From: Sideroxydans sp. CL21
GTDB lineage: Bacteria; Pseudomonadota; Gammaproteobacteria; Burkholderiales; Gallionellaceae
DNA: 64,000 nt
Reading direction: 5' to 3'
NCBI RefSeq assembly: GCF_902459525.1
Contig: NZ_LR699166.1
Location: 1,934,501 to 1,998,500 of the forward strand
Part shown: positions 25,200 to 33,572 of the stretch, piece by piece
Layout: the number at the start of each line of letters is the position of its first letter
How positions within the stretch are numbered: position 1 is the stretch's first letter
Translations under genes and position numbers: made by a program
Notes under the pieces: model-generated
What the model saw: only the letters and a program-made list of their open reading frames with translations
What the model was told of the DNA's origin: nothing
Database searches by the model: none

Positions 25200-27332
25200 T
25201 TAAAACTTATAAGTGGCCTTGCCCCCGGCTAACCAATTACGCCCGGGGGCACCTTCGTAAAACTGGCTGGCTGCCTGGTTGACGATGACTGAGCCCACAT
25301 AGAATCGGTCGAATACATTATCGACCCGTGCAAACTCGGAGAGTGACCAGCCTCCGATATTTTGTCTGACAACTGCCCGCAGATTCATAATCCCGTAGCC
25401 ACTTGAATAAGCCTGGTTCAAGTCATTTGCCGCAATACTGCCTGCAGCTCTCCCCTCGACCCCATATTCAAGAGATTTATCCGGCTTGCGCCAAACCATT
25501 TCAGCAAATAGGCCCTGCTTGGGCACGCCGGGTATTCTATTGCCGTTGTTGACTGTAACCGATTTAGTATTAATTGTTTCGGTGTAAGCCTGTTCGACTG
25601 TCGCATTGACCAGGGTATAAGCCACGTTTGCCTGCAATTGATAGGGCAATTGCCACTGCGCATCCAGCTCCATTCCTTTACGACTTGTCTTGGGTGCGTT
25701 CATAAACCCAGTCTTGCCGAAGTTGCTCGATGCAATCACGATATCGTTCGTTGTTTCCGCATCAAACAAGGCAACCTTAACCTGTGCAACGCCGGTAATT
25801 TCGCTCTTGGATCCAATCTCCAACTGCTGCGTGCGTGCTGCCAGCAAGCCGATGTTGCCTGTATTTGCTACAGAACCAGGAACAGCATTCACATAGGCCG
25901 GACTGTACAATACTTGGTTAAGCGTGGGAGTATCAAAACCTGAACCATATGACAGGTACACATTTGAATTTTCCTGCACATAATATTGTGCGGAGGCCAT
26001 GCCGGTCATGGCCTGGTAATCATGAGAACCCAAAGTGGGGAGCGAATTCTCACTGATTGCGCTCAATGTGGTTTTCGATTGCCGTGCACCCGCCGTCAAC
26101 GCAAGACGATCTGTCGGACGCAATTCACCCTGCATATATTCGTCCAGATTCCGCGCTTCCATATCGTATACCTGGTCGGTGGTTGGTGCGACCAGCTGTT
26201 GCCCGGCACTATTATTGAAGGTGAGCCGATGATCCTTATTCTGGTTGCTGTCTATACCGGTGACCAGTTTTAACGGGATGGATCCGACTTCCCCAGTATG
26301 CAGCCATTTGCTGTTCATACCATAATACTGCCGGTCCAGATTGATTACACCATTGAATGTTGTCGCAAGATATTGAATAACATGACGGTCGCCATAATAC
26401 GGGGTTAGCGTAATTGAATCACTGTCACTGATACGCTGGGTTATCACCAGCCCCCCTTGGGCCTGGTCTACGCTTTTGCGTGTGTCATAAGCCAATGCTC
26501 CCGTACCGGCTGCACGGGAATCGCTTCTCAACTGCGAAGCTGTCAGGCCGAGCGGATCCGATGCGCTCAGATTAACGTTATTGGCAACTACTGTCACCGA
26601 GGTATCTTCGCCAAATTTCAAGACCAGCTTTGCATTCTCGTTTTTCCGATCAGCGTTGCTATGATCACGATAGCCATCGGTATGCAAGGCACCATCATCC
26701 AACACGTAATTGATATTGTTCTTTTCGCCATCAACCTTAAGTCCATACTTGACCTGTCCGTAAGATCCGACCGAGAAATAGGGCGTAGCCTCGGCACCCG
26801 GTTTGCCGTTTTCCGTGAACACATTGATAACCCCGCCGGCCGAGTTCCCGTACAGCACAGAAAACGGACCGCGCATGACTTCTATATGATCCGCAGAAGC
26901 GAGATCGACATGAGAAATCTGACCCTGACCATCCGCTGCCGTACCTGGTATGCCGTCAACAAATATCTTGATGCCACGCGAACCAAAGGTTGAATTGGCA
27001 CCAAAGCCACGGGACGAAATCAATAGGTCCTGGGCATAGTTTTGACGGTTCAACGCAAAAATACCGGGAACACGCTGAAGTGGCTCGGATAAATTCTCCT
27101 CCGGTTGACCATCATGAATCTGCGCGGAATTCACCACGCTGATTGAAGCTGCTGTATCCATGATGCGCTGCTCGGTTCTGCTGGCGGTTACCACCATCGT
27201 GTCGAGTTGGTTATCTTGTGCGCCTGCGTTGGTTTCGACCAGCGGGAGGATGCATAGCAGGACAGTCTTTGCAACAGCACGCCTGCGCAATTGGATAGTT
27301 TGAGCGATGCCAATATCATTTGAGTTATTCAT
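25200..27332 (-). CDS. pqqU: PqqU/YncD-like TonB-dependent receptor (PQQ uptake)
   Basis: 710-aa outer-membrane receptor. Compared with E. coli YncD (PqqU, the PQQ importer) as I remember it, the plug shares NRQNYAQDL, SRGFG, FVDGIPG, DGQGQISHVDLAS, VMRGPFSVLYGNSAGGV and NV, and the barrel shares DGYRDHSNAD, YDTRKSV, ETPT-type GFDTPTLNQ and the C-terminal VGSVIVNQA...YEGAPGRNW. That is far more than general TonB-receptor similarity. Start at 27332 (MNNSND): the sigma-54 promoter at 27388-27403 rules out the in-frame ATG at 27404. Function in PQQ acquisition fits the PQQ dehydrogenase nearby; no pqq biosynthesis gene is in the window. Convergent with the porin gene. Confidence 0.85.
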   Translation of the reverse strand: MNNSNDIGIAQTIQLRRRAVAKTVLLCILPLVETNAGAQDNQLDTMVVTASRTEQRIMDTAASISVVNSAQIHDGQPEENLSEPLQRVPGIFALNRQNYAQDLLISSRGFGANSTFGSRGIKIFVDGIPGTAADGQGQISHVDLASADHIEVMRGPFSVLYGNSAGGVINVFTENGKPGAEATPYFSVGSYGQVKYGLKVDGEKNNINYVLDDGALHTDGYRDHSNADRKNENAKLVLKFGEDTSVTVVANNVNLSASDPLGLTASQLRSDSRAAGTGALAYDTRKSVDQAQGGLVITQRISDSDSITLTPYYGDRHVIQYLATTFNGVINLDRQYYGMNSKWLHTGEVGSIPLKLVTGIDSNQNKDHRLTFNNSAGQQLVAPTTDQVYDMEARNLDEYMQGELRPTDRLALTAGARQSKTTLSAISENSLPTLGSHDYQAMTGMASAQYYVQENSNVYLSYGSGFDTPTLNQVLYSPAYVNAVPGSVANTGNIGLLAARTQQLEIGSKSEITGVAQVKVALFDAETTNDIVIASSNFGKTGFMNAPKTSRKGMELDAQWQLPYQLQANVAYTLVNATVEQAYTETINTKSVTVNNGNRIPGVPKQGLFAEMVWRKPDKSLEYGVEGRAAGSIAANDLNQAYSSGYGIMNLRAVVRQNIGGWSLSEFARVDNVFDRFYVGSVIVNQAASQFYEGAPGRNWLAGGKATYKF

Positions 27333-27387
27333 CGTATTTTCATGTCCTTGAGTTGATCGGAATACCTGCATGGGGCATGGAAAGCAA

Positions 27388-27403
27388 TGCAAATACTGTG
27401 CCA
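27388..27403 (-). promoter_or_regulatory. Sigma-54 promoter of the pqqU-like gene (near-consensus)
   Basis: Minus strand TGGCACAGTATTTGCA matches TGGCAC-N5-TTGCA perfectly with GG-N10-GC spacing, 56 bp before the start codon. This is the best sigma-54 site in the window. Confidence 0.88.
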
Positions 27404-27535
27404 CTTAACTCAAGGTAATCGGTAGTATCGGGCTGCAATGGAAAACATTCGGCTGTAGAAATTCCGCCGAACAAAACTCAGCAGGTTTGTTTTACATGAT
27501 GGGTACTACGTAACGCGATCAACGTATACGGGGTG

Positions 27536-29551
27536 TTATTTTTTTGTCGCGTTGTGGCGATAGATAGTATTGCGCGATACGCCAAGCATTTTGGCGGTCG
27601 CCGATACATTGCCGTCGTTCTCCTCCAGAATCTTTTGAATGGTGGAAATTTTTATTTTCTCAAGATTGGCATGGCTGATGATCGAGTGATCGGCAATATT
27701 GACGGTTTCATTTCTTTCAATGCTTTCGCCAGTGCATTCGGTTTTGGAAGCTTCGACATCTTCAAGAAAATCATCCGGCAAATGTTCGCGCCGTATCTCC
27801 CTCTCATCGCCGGCAATCACCATGGCCGTGCGCAATAGATTCGACAACTGGCGAAAGTTTCCCGGCCAGCGATGTCGCTTGAACAATTTCATGATTTCAG
27901 GCGAAACTACATGGGGAACATCGGTAGGTTCGGCAGCTAGAATTTTTTCTATCACAGGTTCGAGATCGGTTCGCTCGCGAAGCGGGGGTAGTCTTACCAC
28001 CAATCCATTGATACGGTAATACAGGTCTTCGCGAAATTCACCCTTGGCTATCATGGCCCGCAGATCGCAATTGGTTGCACAGATCAGTTCGACATTGACC
28101 GCTATTGACTGGGTACTGCCAAGCGGCGTGACTAGACGTTCCTGAAGTACGCGTAACAGACGCGACTGAAGATTGAGCGGCATATCGCCAATTTCGTCCA
28201 GAAACAGAGTTCCCCCGTTTGCTTGCAGGATTTTGCCAACACTGCCTTTCTTGCGTGCACCGGTAAAAGCGCCGTCGGTATAACCAAACAGTTCCGACTC
28301 GATCAATGTCTCCGGGATGGAAGCGCAGTTTACTGCGACGAACGGACTCTTCGATCGCGGAGAATCGTTATGGATCGCTTGCGCAAGCAATTCCTTGCCG
28401 GTGCCGGTTTCACCCACAATCAGGATAGGAATGTCGCGCCCCAGCACCTTTTTGACTTTGTCGATTACTGCTGCGAGTTGCGGGTCGCCGGTGTTCAAAT
28501 AGCGTAAACATGACAGCCGCGGGCTGTCTTGCTGAACTTCCTTCTGCCTTGGTTCGTGAACAGTCGTATTGGAAACATGCTGGAACGCGTTATTGGTGCG
28601 GTTTAGTTGCGCACGACTGAATACCCGTATGCCATTGTGTAAACAAAGACTCAACAAGCCGGGTGTTGCAGTACGGTAATGGTCAAACAAAGAGGAAACC
28701 GGCAAACCAAACAGGGAGCTAAAGGTGTGCGATTGAAGCGCAACCAGCGAAAGGCCGAGTTGGAATTGACCAACCCTGTTGGCGGAAAGGAAGCGACCAG
28801 AGGGAGAGAATGATGCGATGCCCTCCATCAGGGTGCCGATAAATTCCGGACGCGGATGAAAATGCAGGATGATCGCGTCCTCAAATGCCGACAGGAACAA
28901 TTGATTTTCGATCATTTGCGCGGACATGCGCACCAGTGCCATCGTATGTTTGTGATAACTGCGTTGGTCACCGGAAACATCCAGTACGCCGATCACTTTT
29001 CCCTGGCAGTCTATGATGGGCGCGGCAGAACAAGTCAGGAAATGATTGGCGCACAAATAATGTTCGTCAGCATGGACAAGCATGGGCTTTTGCTCGGCAA
29101 TCGCAGTTCCGATCGCATTTGTGCCCTTGCTTTCTTCCGACCAGGCGACACCGGGACTGAGCGCGACACGATTCGCTTTTTCCAGGAAATCATCATCACC
29201 CAGCGAATGCATGATCACACCGTTCGCATCGGTCAGAAGCACCATGTTGTGGGTATTGAAGATTTGCTCGTAGAGTGTTTCCATTACCGGCACCGCATGC
29301 GTGTGCAAGCGCTGGTTTTTTTCAATCAACAGGGACAAATCAGTACGGTGCAGGGGGCTGAACTCGGGCTTTATTTCTTTGTCCAGGCCAAAAGCAGCGG
29401 AACGCTGATGCGATTCTTCTATCATGATGAGGCTATCACTGACAGAAAGCGTACTTGATGCAGGCTCCATAGTGTGCCCGCTGTGCAATTGCGAAGGCTC
29501 TGATGAGTTCATGTTGGAATGATTAATTCCTTGGTTTTTTCCCAGCTTCAT
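27536..29551 (-). CDS. AcoR-type sigma-54-dependent activator (GAF-AAA+-Fis HTH)
   Basis: 671-aa bacterial enhancer-binding protein. N-terminal sensing region (about residues 40-340, with a GAF-like domain: ETLYEQIFNTHNMVLLTDANGV and GTNAIGTAIAEQKP), central AAA+ domain with Walker A GETGTGKEL, the sigma-54 contact loop GAFTGA (DGAFTGARK), Walker B GTLFLDEIGDM and the R-finger region, and a C-terminal Fis helix-turn-helix (GNVSATAKMLGVSRNTIYRH). All motifs for sigma-54 activation are intact. AcoR relatives control acetoin, glycerol and alcohol catabolism. Start at 29551 has ribosome site GGGAG. I infer it drives the sigma-54 promoters of this locus. No response-regulator receiver domain is present, so it probably senses a small molecule directly. 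Confidence 0.92.
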   Translation of the reverse strand: MKLGKNQGINHSNMNSSEPSQLHSGHTMEPASSTLSVSDSLIMIEESHQRSAAFGLDKEIKPEFSPLHRTDLSLLIEKNQRLHTHAVPVMETLYEQIFNTHNMVLLTDANGVIMHSLGDDDFLEKANRVALSPGVAWSEESKGTNAIGTAIAEQKPMLVHADEHYLCANHFLTCSAAPIIDCQGKVIGVLDVSGDQRSYHKHTMALVRMSAQMIENQLFLSAFEDAIILHFHPRPEFIGTLMEGIASFSPSGRFLSANRVGQFQLGLSLVALQSHTFSSLFGLPVSSLFDHYRTATPGLLSLCLHNGIRVFSRAQLNRTNNAFQHVSNTTVHEPRQKEVQQDSPRLSCLRYLNTGDPQLAAVIDKVKKVLGRDIPILIVGETGTGKELLAQAIHNDSPRSKSPFVAVNCASIPETLIESELFGYTDGAFTGARKKGSVGKILQANGGTLFLDEIGDMPLNLQSRLLRVLQERLVTPLGSTQSIAVNVELICATNCDLRAMIAKGEFREDLYYRINGLVVRLPPLRERTDLEPVIEKILAAEPTDVPHVVSPEIMKLFKRHRWPGNFRQLSNLLRTAMVIAGDEREIRREHLPDDFLEDVEASKTECTGESIERNETVNIADHSIISHANLEKIKISTIQKILEENDGNVSATAKMLGVSRNTIYRHNATKK

Positions 29552-29705
29552 AAATCAGCTCCCTACTCCCTGCAGTGATAATTAATTATTTTTTTTCAGG
29601 CTGTTCCTTGGCAAATATTGAATGAGGGAACTTTACCGTTATGATTCAAAATGAAACATAACGCGCGCATGTGACTCAATGCAGCTTGATGACTAGAATG
29701 CGCAA

Positions 29706-29730
29706 TCAAAAACTGCGCCAGAACGGCGCA
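29706..29730 (-). terminator. Probable intrinsic terminator for the leftward Cache operon
   Basis: On the minus strand TGCGCC-GTTCT-GGCGCA is followed by GTTTTTG. It lies about 290 bp beyond the Cache gene stop, in the 467-bp gap (29552-30018) that holds no gene; a GCTACGCGCGTAGC palindrome is also in this gap. Confidence 0.6.
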
Positions 29731-30018
29731 AGCTCCATTCATGCTACGCGCGTAGCGAGTAGCACGCAAGACTACAGATACGTCGCCCCGACATTATTAA
29801 TTTTTATTTATCTTCCGATGGCAGGTCAAAATTTACATTCCAATGTTTGGTGTATGGTTAATAATGACAACTTTCAGCCAAGTATTTCATTCCGCAGAGA
29901 TTCATGCATTGCATCAAAACGAGAGTTGACAACCCACAAGTTGCAACGACAGTTATGCGTGTGAACGGACTTGAAGCAAACATCCCCGCACCCGATTCCT
30001 TCTCTACGCGTTCTTATC

Positions 30019-30912
30019 TTAATCTTTGGTGTAATAACCGACTCCAAGCAGCACGTCGCCCACCCGTTGGATCAGGGTGTGCTTGTTTTCTATGGCGTTG
30101 GTCGCCGGATTACGCCAGACGTAGTCGATAGTTCCACCATCGTTTTGTTTTGCGAGTTCAATCATTTTTTTGAAGATGGGTTTTCCAGCTGCATCAGTCA
30201 ACTCCCGCACATCCGTTCCTGTAAGGTATGGTGCAGCACCGGAGGCGCGATACTTGCCGTCATCAAGACCGATGGCAAAAACATACTCGTCTTTAATGAC
30301 GAAACCACTTGCGGGATCATTGAAAGCTGCAAATGCAGTCTTGCCGCCCGATTTTTTCAGGAATGCAACTGCCCTGTGCAGCATGACTGTCGCTTCTTCA
30401 AGCGATGCACGGTGGATGTAATAGCCAACGCAGACTAGATATTTACCCACTTTGCGAAATTGGGTCGTCGTGTTTTCTATTCGATTATCAACACTGTTCA
30501 GCCAGTGGTATTCGATTGCTCCGGACTCACTGGTCTTTGCAATATCCAGCATGTCGCGAATGATATTAATGCCGGATGCATCACTCAGATTAAGCACATT
30601 TGATCCGATCAGGGAATTTGAAGCGCCACCGCTGGCATACATAATTCCATCCAGCCCGACAACAAAAACATAGTATTCATTGCTGACGAATGGGCCTTGG
30701 CGGTTGCTGAACACACCAAAAGAATTTTCCGGACCGTTTTCCTGCAAAAAATCAACGGCGCGATCCAGCAACGCTGTAGCTTGCTTGGTTTCGGCACGCT
30801 CGATGGAGCCCTTATGCACGGGAGAAGTGTTCGGCGGGATATTGTCGGCGGCATATACACAGGATGCACCAAGCAGAGGTAGAACCAGGAAATTTGAGAG
30901 TTTGAATTTCAT
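30019..30912 (-). CDS. Secreted double-Cache-domain protein
   Basis: 297 aa with a signal peptide (MKFKLSNFLVLPLLGASCVYA) and two tandem single-Cache units (about residues 38-160 and 165-295). Each has the same layout: a helix with ATALLDRAVDFLQENG or ATVMLHRAVAFLKKSGG, an FGVFSN/FAAFND strand, YYVFVVGLDG/YVFAIGLDDG, SGGAS/SGAAP, and a closing VGKYLVCVGYYI or VGDVLLGVGYYT. Cache domains bind small organic ligands. There is no membrane helix or signalling domain, so it is a free periplasmic ligand binder. It follows the solute-binding and cytochrome genes on the same strand, as in several PQQ-alcohol-dehydrogenase loci, where its role is not defined. Confidence 0.7.
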   Translation of the reverse strand: MKFKLSNFLVLPLLGASCVYAADNIPPNTSPVHKGSIERAETKQATALLDRAVDFLQENGPENSFGVFSNRQGPFVSNEYYVFVVGLDGIMYASGGASNSLIGSNVLNLSDASGINIIRDMLDIAKTSESGAIEYHWLNSVDNRIENTTTQFRKVGKYLVCVGYYIHRASLEEATVMLHRAVAFLKKSGGKTAFAAFNDPASGFVIKDEYVFAIGLDDGKYRASGAAPYLTGTDVRELTDAAGKPIFKKMIELAKQNDGGTIDYVWRNPATNAIENKHTLIQRVGDVLLGVGYYTKD

Positions 30913-30942
30913 TATTTAATTTACTCCAGTCAGAAAGTAAAC

Positions 30943-30966
30943 GCCGACGAAGTCCGCATCGTCGGC
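30943..30966. promoter_or_regulatory. 8-bp stem-loop between the solute-binding and Cache genes
   Basis: GCCGACGA and TCGTCGGC flank an 8-nt loop, 31 bp before the Cache start codon. There is no T-run on the minus strand, so it is more likely an mRNA processing or stability element than a terminator. Confidence 0.4.
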
Positions 30967-31133
30967 GATGCTGTAAATAAGATGCTGCAAAAATGATACA
31001 TCGCGATATTTAATCGTTGGACGAGGCAAGTAAAGTTACTGACGATGCCGGGGACAATTAGACACATTCAGGCAAGCCAGAAGTATGCTCGACGTCACAA
31101 ATCCGAGGTGAGCTAACGTCCCTCATCGTCATC

Positions 31134-31970
31134 TCACGGAGTGACCAACTGTACGCCATGTTTAGCGAATATTTTTGTCATCTCGCCAGATGAAACCAAT
31201 TCATTGGTCGCGTCTTGTAACAATTTAATAAGCTCGACGTCATCCTTCTTCACTGCCATTCCAACAACCCAACCTGCGGATGACAAGCGTTGAAACTCGA
31301 CCTTGCTTATTTGAAAATTTGGATCGTTTCTCAAAACCGATTCAATTTCGGAGCGGGCAGCGAGAACTCCATCCAGTTCGCCAGTCTTGAGATGTTCAAG
31401 TGCTTCCGCAGCAGTCGAATAGATTTTTACATTCTCACGAAACTTGCCGTCTTCAGCGCCTAGCATCAGAACAGCACTCATGGAAAGCTTTTCGACGCCT
31501 ATCTTCTTGCCTGTCATCGAGTCGAGATTTTCGAAATCAGGCACTTTGCGTATATCCCTCACCAGACGAATCGTCTCGCGATGATAAGGTGCGAAAATTT
31601 CGACTTTATCATTTTCCGCCATCAGTCTCCGATCTACCGGCACGTGCAGCAGAACATCAGCCGGACCATATCCAAGATAGTGACCCTTCCAAACCATATC
31701 TCTCAAATCATCATTTACGTCATCTCGGGCCTGGAATGGAAGCAAGCTCAGTGTTAGCCCGATTTTTTTTGCCAGCGCGTTCGCTATATCAACATCAATG
31801 CCTTCGTCATTCGCCGAATAAGGCGCGAAATCTTTATAGACAGCAACCTTCAACGTACCAGACTGTTTGATTTTCAAATACTCTCCCTCAGCTCGCGCTG
31901 ATGAGACCAAACTTAAGCATGACAGCGACAAAATTGCAGCGAGTACTTTACAAGTAAAATTGCTCATCAT
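31134..31970 (-). CDS. Periplasmic solute-binding protein (family 3; XoxJ/MoxJ-like)
   Basis: 278 aa with signal peptide (FTCKVLAAILSLSCLSLVSSA) and a type-II periplasmic binding fold: LKIKQSGTLKVAVYKDFAPY, GIDVDIANALAKKIG, GYGPADVLLHVPVDRRLM, TGKKIGVEKLSMSA, LDGVLAARSEIE. The YGPADVLLHVPVD block resembles the XoxJ/MoxJ proteins that accompany PQQ dehydrogenases and are thought to help enzyme maturation, rather than amino-acid transport; there is no ABC permease or ATPase gene nearby. Start taken at 31970 (MMSNFT), after a weak GAG-type ribosome site; 12 in-frame codons upstream are unlikely. Lies 83 bp downstream of the PedF-like cytochrome gene, probably one operon. Confidence 0.75.
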   Translation of the reverse strand: MMSNFTCKVLAAILSLSCLSLVSSARAEGEYLKIKQSGTLKVAVYKDFAPYSANDEGIDVDIANALAKKIGLTLSLLPFQARDDVNDDLRDMVWKGHYLGYGPADVLLHVPVDRRLMAENDKVEIFAPYHRETIRLVRDIRKVPDFENLDSMTGKKIGVEKLSMSAVLMLGAEDGKFRENVKIYSTAAEALEHLKTGELDGVLAARSEIESVLRNDPNFQISKVEFQRLSSAGWVVGMAVKKDDVELIKLLQDATNELVSSGEMTKIFAKHGVQLVTP

Positions 31971-32053
31971 ATGCACTCTTTTCTTTGTATAAGTAATATT
32001 GAACAATCAGTATCAATGGACGCTTCAGATGCGATTTATGCAACACGTTTCAA

Positions 32054-32521
32054 TTATTGGGTTACCCGCAATGACTCAAGATATGTCTTGATAGCCCACA
32101 TGGCTTCCTGATTTAAAAAACCCTCGAACGGTGGCATGTATACAGCGCCATTACGTACTTTCCCGTGGCGTATAGAGACCAAAAAATATTTATCTGTCTC
32201 TTTATAACAAGCTTGTTTCTTCGCATCATTGAGGTCAGTACAATCGCGATCCAATAGCCGCAAATCTGGCGCAATACCGCCGGATTGCGCTTGCAGTCCA
32301 TGGCAACGTGCGCAATTTTGAGCATACGCCGAAGTTCCTATTCTCGTTGCTTCCTTTTGTCCACTGTAGGGGTTTTCGTCAAGCCATTCCGGCCCCAAAG
32401 CAGGCAAAGTCTTGGTATCCACTGGTTGGGGTGTCACATCACCGTGAGCCGATGCAAGTGAGGGACACAATGCAACTGCGAACAATGAACAAGCAAAGAT
32501 TACGTTTCTATATTGTTTCAT
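32054..32521 (-). CDS. pedF: PedF-like cytochrome c550, electron acceptor for PQQ alcohol dehydrogenase
   Basis: 155-aa periplasmic class I c-type cytochrome. Signal peptide (ending LASAHG), then HGDVTPQPVDTKTLPALGPE, characteristic of the PedF family, one heme site CARCH, and an axial Met candidate in YMPPFEGFLNQ. A second Cys pair (DRDCTDLNDAKKQAC) may form a disulfide. Strong ribosome site GGAGGAGG. A sigma-54 promoter at 32565 lies 44 bp upstream. First gene of a cytochrome, solute-binding, Cache set. PedF proteins take electrons from ethanol-type PQQ dehydrogenases, which suits the enzyme at 21859. Confidence 0.82.
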   Translation of the reverse strand: MKQYRNVIFACSLFAVALCPSLASAHGDVTPQPVDTKTLPALGPEWLDENPYSGQKEATRIGTSAYAQNCARCHGLQAQSGGIAPDLRLLDRDCTDLNDAKKQACYKETDKYFLVSIRHGKVRNGAVYMPPFEGFLNQEAMWAIKTYLESLRVTQ

Positions 32522-32564
32522 TTATAACCTCCTCCACATCACTTTTAAAGAATGGTCAACATAG

Positions 32565-32580
32565 TGCAATAGCCATGCCA
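32565..32580 (-). promoter_or_regulatory. Sigma-54 promoter of the pedF-like operon
   Basis: Minus strand TGGCATGGCTATTGCA: GG-N10-GC spacing, perfect TTGCA -12 and one mismatch in -24; 44 bp before the start codon. Confidence 0.82.
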
Positions 32581-32709
32581 ATTAAAGTTTAAGTGGCTTC
32601 GGCAATGCGTTAATCGCGTCACGCATGACTTGTGGACTCGTTCAAAGTGGAATTGGGGCAGACTTTATTAAGTCGGGCAGCAAACATCCTCATCTCATTG
32701 CCATGCATT

Positions 32710-32726
32710 TGTCCCATTTATGAACA
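32710..32726. promoter_or_regulatory. Candidate activator (enhancer) site upstream of the pedF-like promoter
   Basis: TGTCCCATTTATGAACA has TGT/ACA outer arms with inner C/G symmetry and lies 130 bp upstream of the promoter. It resembles 21570-21586. Elsewhere in 32581-33068 I see no gene I can support; a 77-codon plus-strand frame at 32753 has no ribosome site and no recognisable motif. Confidence 0.38.
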
Positions 32727-33068
32727 GTTGAAATCAACACAACTGAGAACAAGTGCTACAAAAGGCAACAGAATTCAAAAAAACCTATGCAGAATGGCTG
32801 GGAGATAGACTACGACAAGATGGAAACATCCATTGTCTTCGTGTTGGAGATTGCTCGCTTTGGCTTTGGGGTTGCCAAGACTGGGCTATGAAACAGATCG
32901 ATGAAAAATCAGACTACGATATTTTCAATTTTCTCAATGGACTAAAGAATTCAAAGATAGTGAATCCCAAGGTGAGACCGTGGTAAGTCGTGGGGGTGGC
33001 AACACCACTGCGCTCTGGTCATTGACCCAGCCCCCCCGCTACAACCCAACAGGAGCTTTAGCGGTGGG

Positions 33069-33572
33069 TCATTCAGGTGAATTACTGAAGTGACGTTGCC
33101 GGACGTGCAGCAACAAGCCGTTCGAGGCATCCTCCACCATATCCAGAACGCGCTCGAAGCCGTCCGATCCGCCGTAATAAGGATCGGGTACCTCGCGTTC
33201 GGCGTGATGCTGTGCGAACTCCAGGAACAAGCCCAAGTGGCTCTGCACATCGCGCGGGCGCAGGCGCCTGAGAATATCGAGGTTCGCCTCATCCATCGCC
33301 AGCACGTAATTGAAGCGCATGAAATCTGCCGCCTCCACCTGGCGCCCGCGCAAATTGCTCATGTCGTAACCGCGCTGTTTTGCTGCACGTTGCGTGCGTG
33401 CATCCGGAGGGTCGCCAATATGGTAATCGTGGGTACCCGCCGAATCGATGTGGAATTGTTCCGTCAGTCCGGCTTGCGCGACATAATGGCGAAACACCGC
33501 CTCGGCAGTAGGTGATCTGCAAATATTGCCCATGCAGCAAAACAGAATTCTTACTTTGCCAATATCATTCAT
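33069..33572 (-). CDS. Low-molecular-weight protein tyrosine phosphatase
   Basis: 167-aa cytoplasmic phosphatase. The P-loop CCMGNICRSPTAEAV (C-x5-R-S) is near the N-terminus and the general-acid loop DPYYGGSDGFERVLD near the C-terminus, the standard arrangement; length is normal. Start at 33572 (MNDIGKVRILF) overlaps the last 8 bases of the histidine kinase gene, so the two are translationally coupled. LMW phosphatases are usually paired with a tyrosine autokinase for exopolysaccharide; none is visible here, and the genetic link is instead to a hybrid histidine kinase. A weak stem-loop (CCGCTA/TAGCGG, about 33038-33065) follows the stop. Confidence 0.92.
   Translation of the reverse strand: MNDIGKVRILFCCMGNICRSPTAEAVFRHYVAQAGLTEQFHIDSAGTHDYHIGDPPDARTQRAAKQRGYDMSNLRGRQVEAADFMRFNYVLAMDEANLDILRRLRPRDVQSHLGLFLEFAQHHAEREVPDPYYGGSDGFERVLDMVEDASNGLLLHVRQRHFSNSPE

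Noticed and set aside
32753-32986. 77-codon plus-strand frame between the pedF-like operon and the phosphatase gene
   Set aside because: No ribosome site or recognisable family; another frame across the same bases is equally open.
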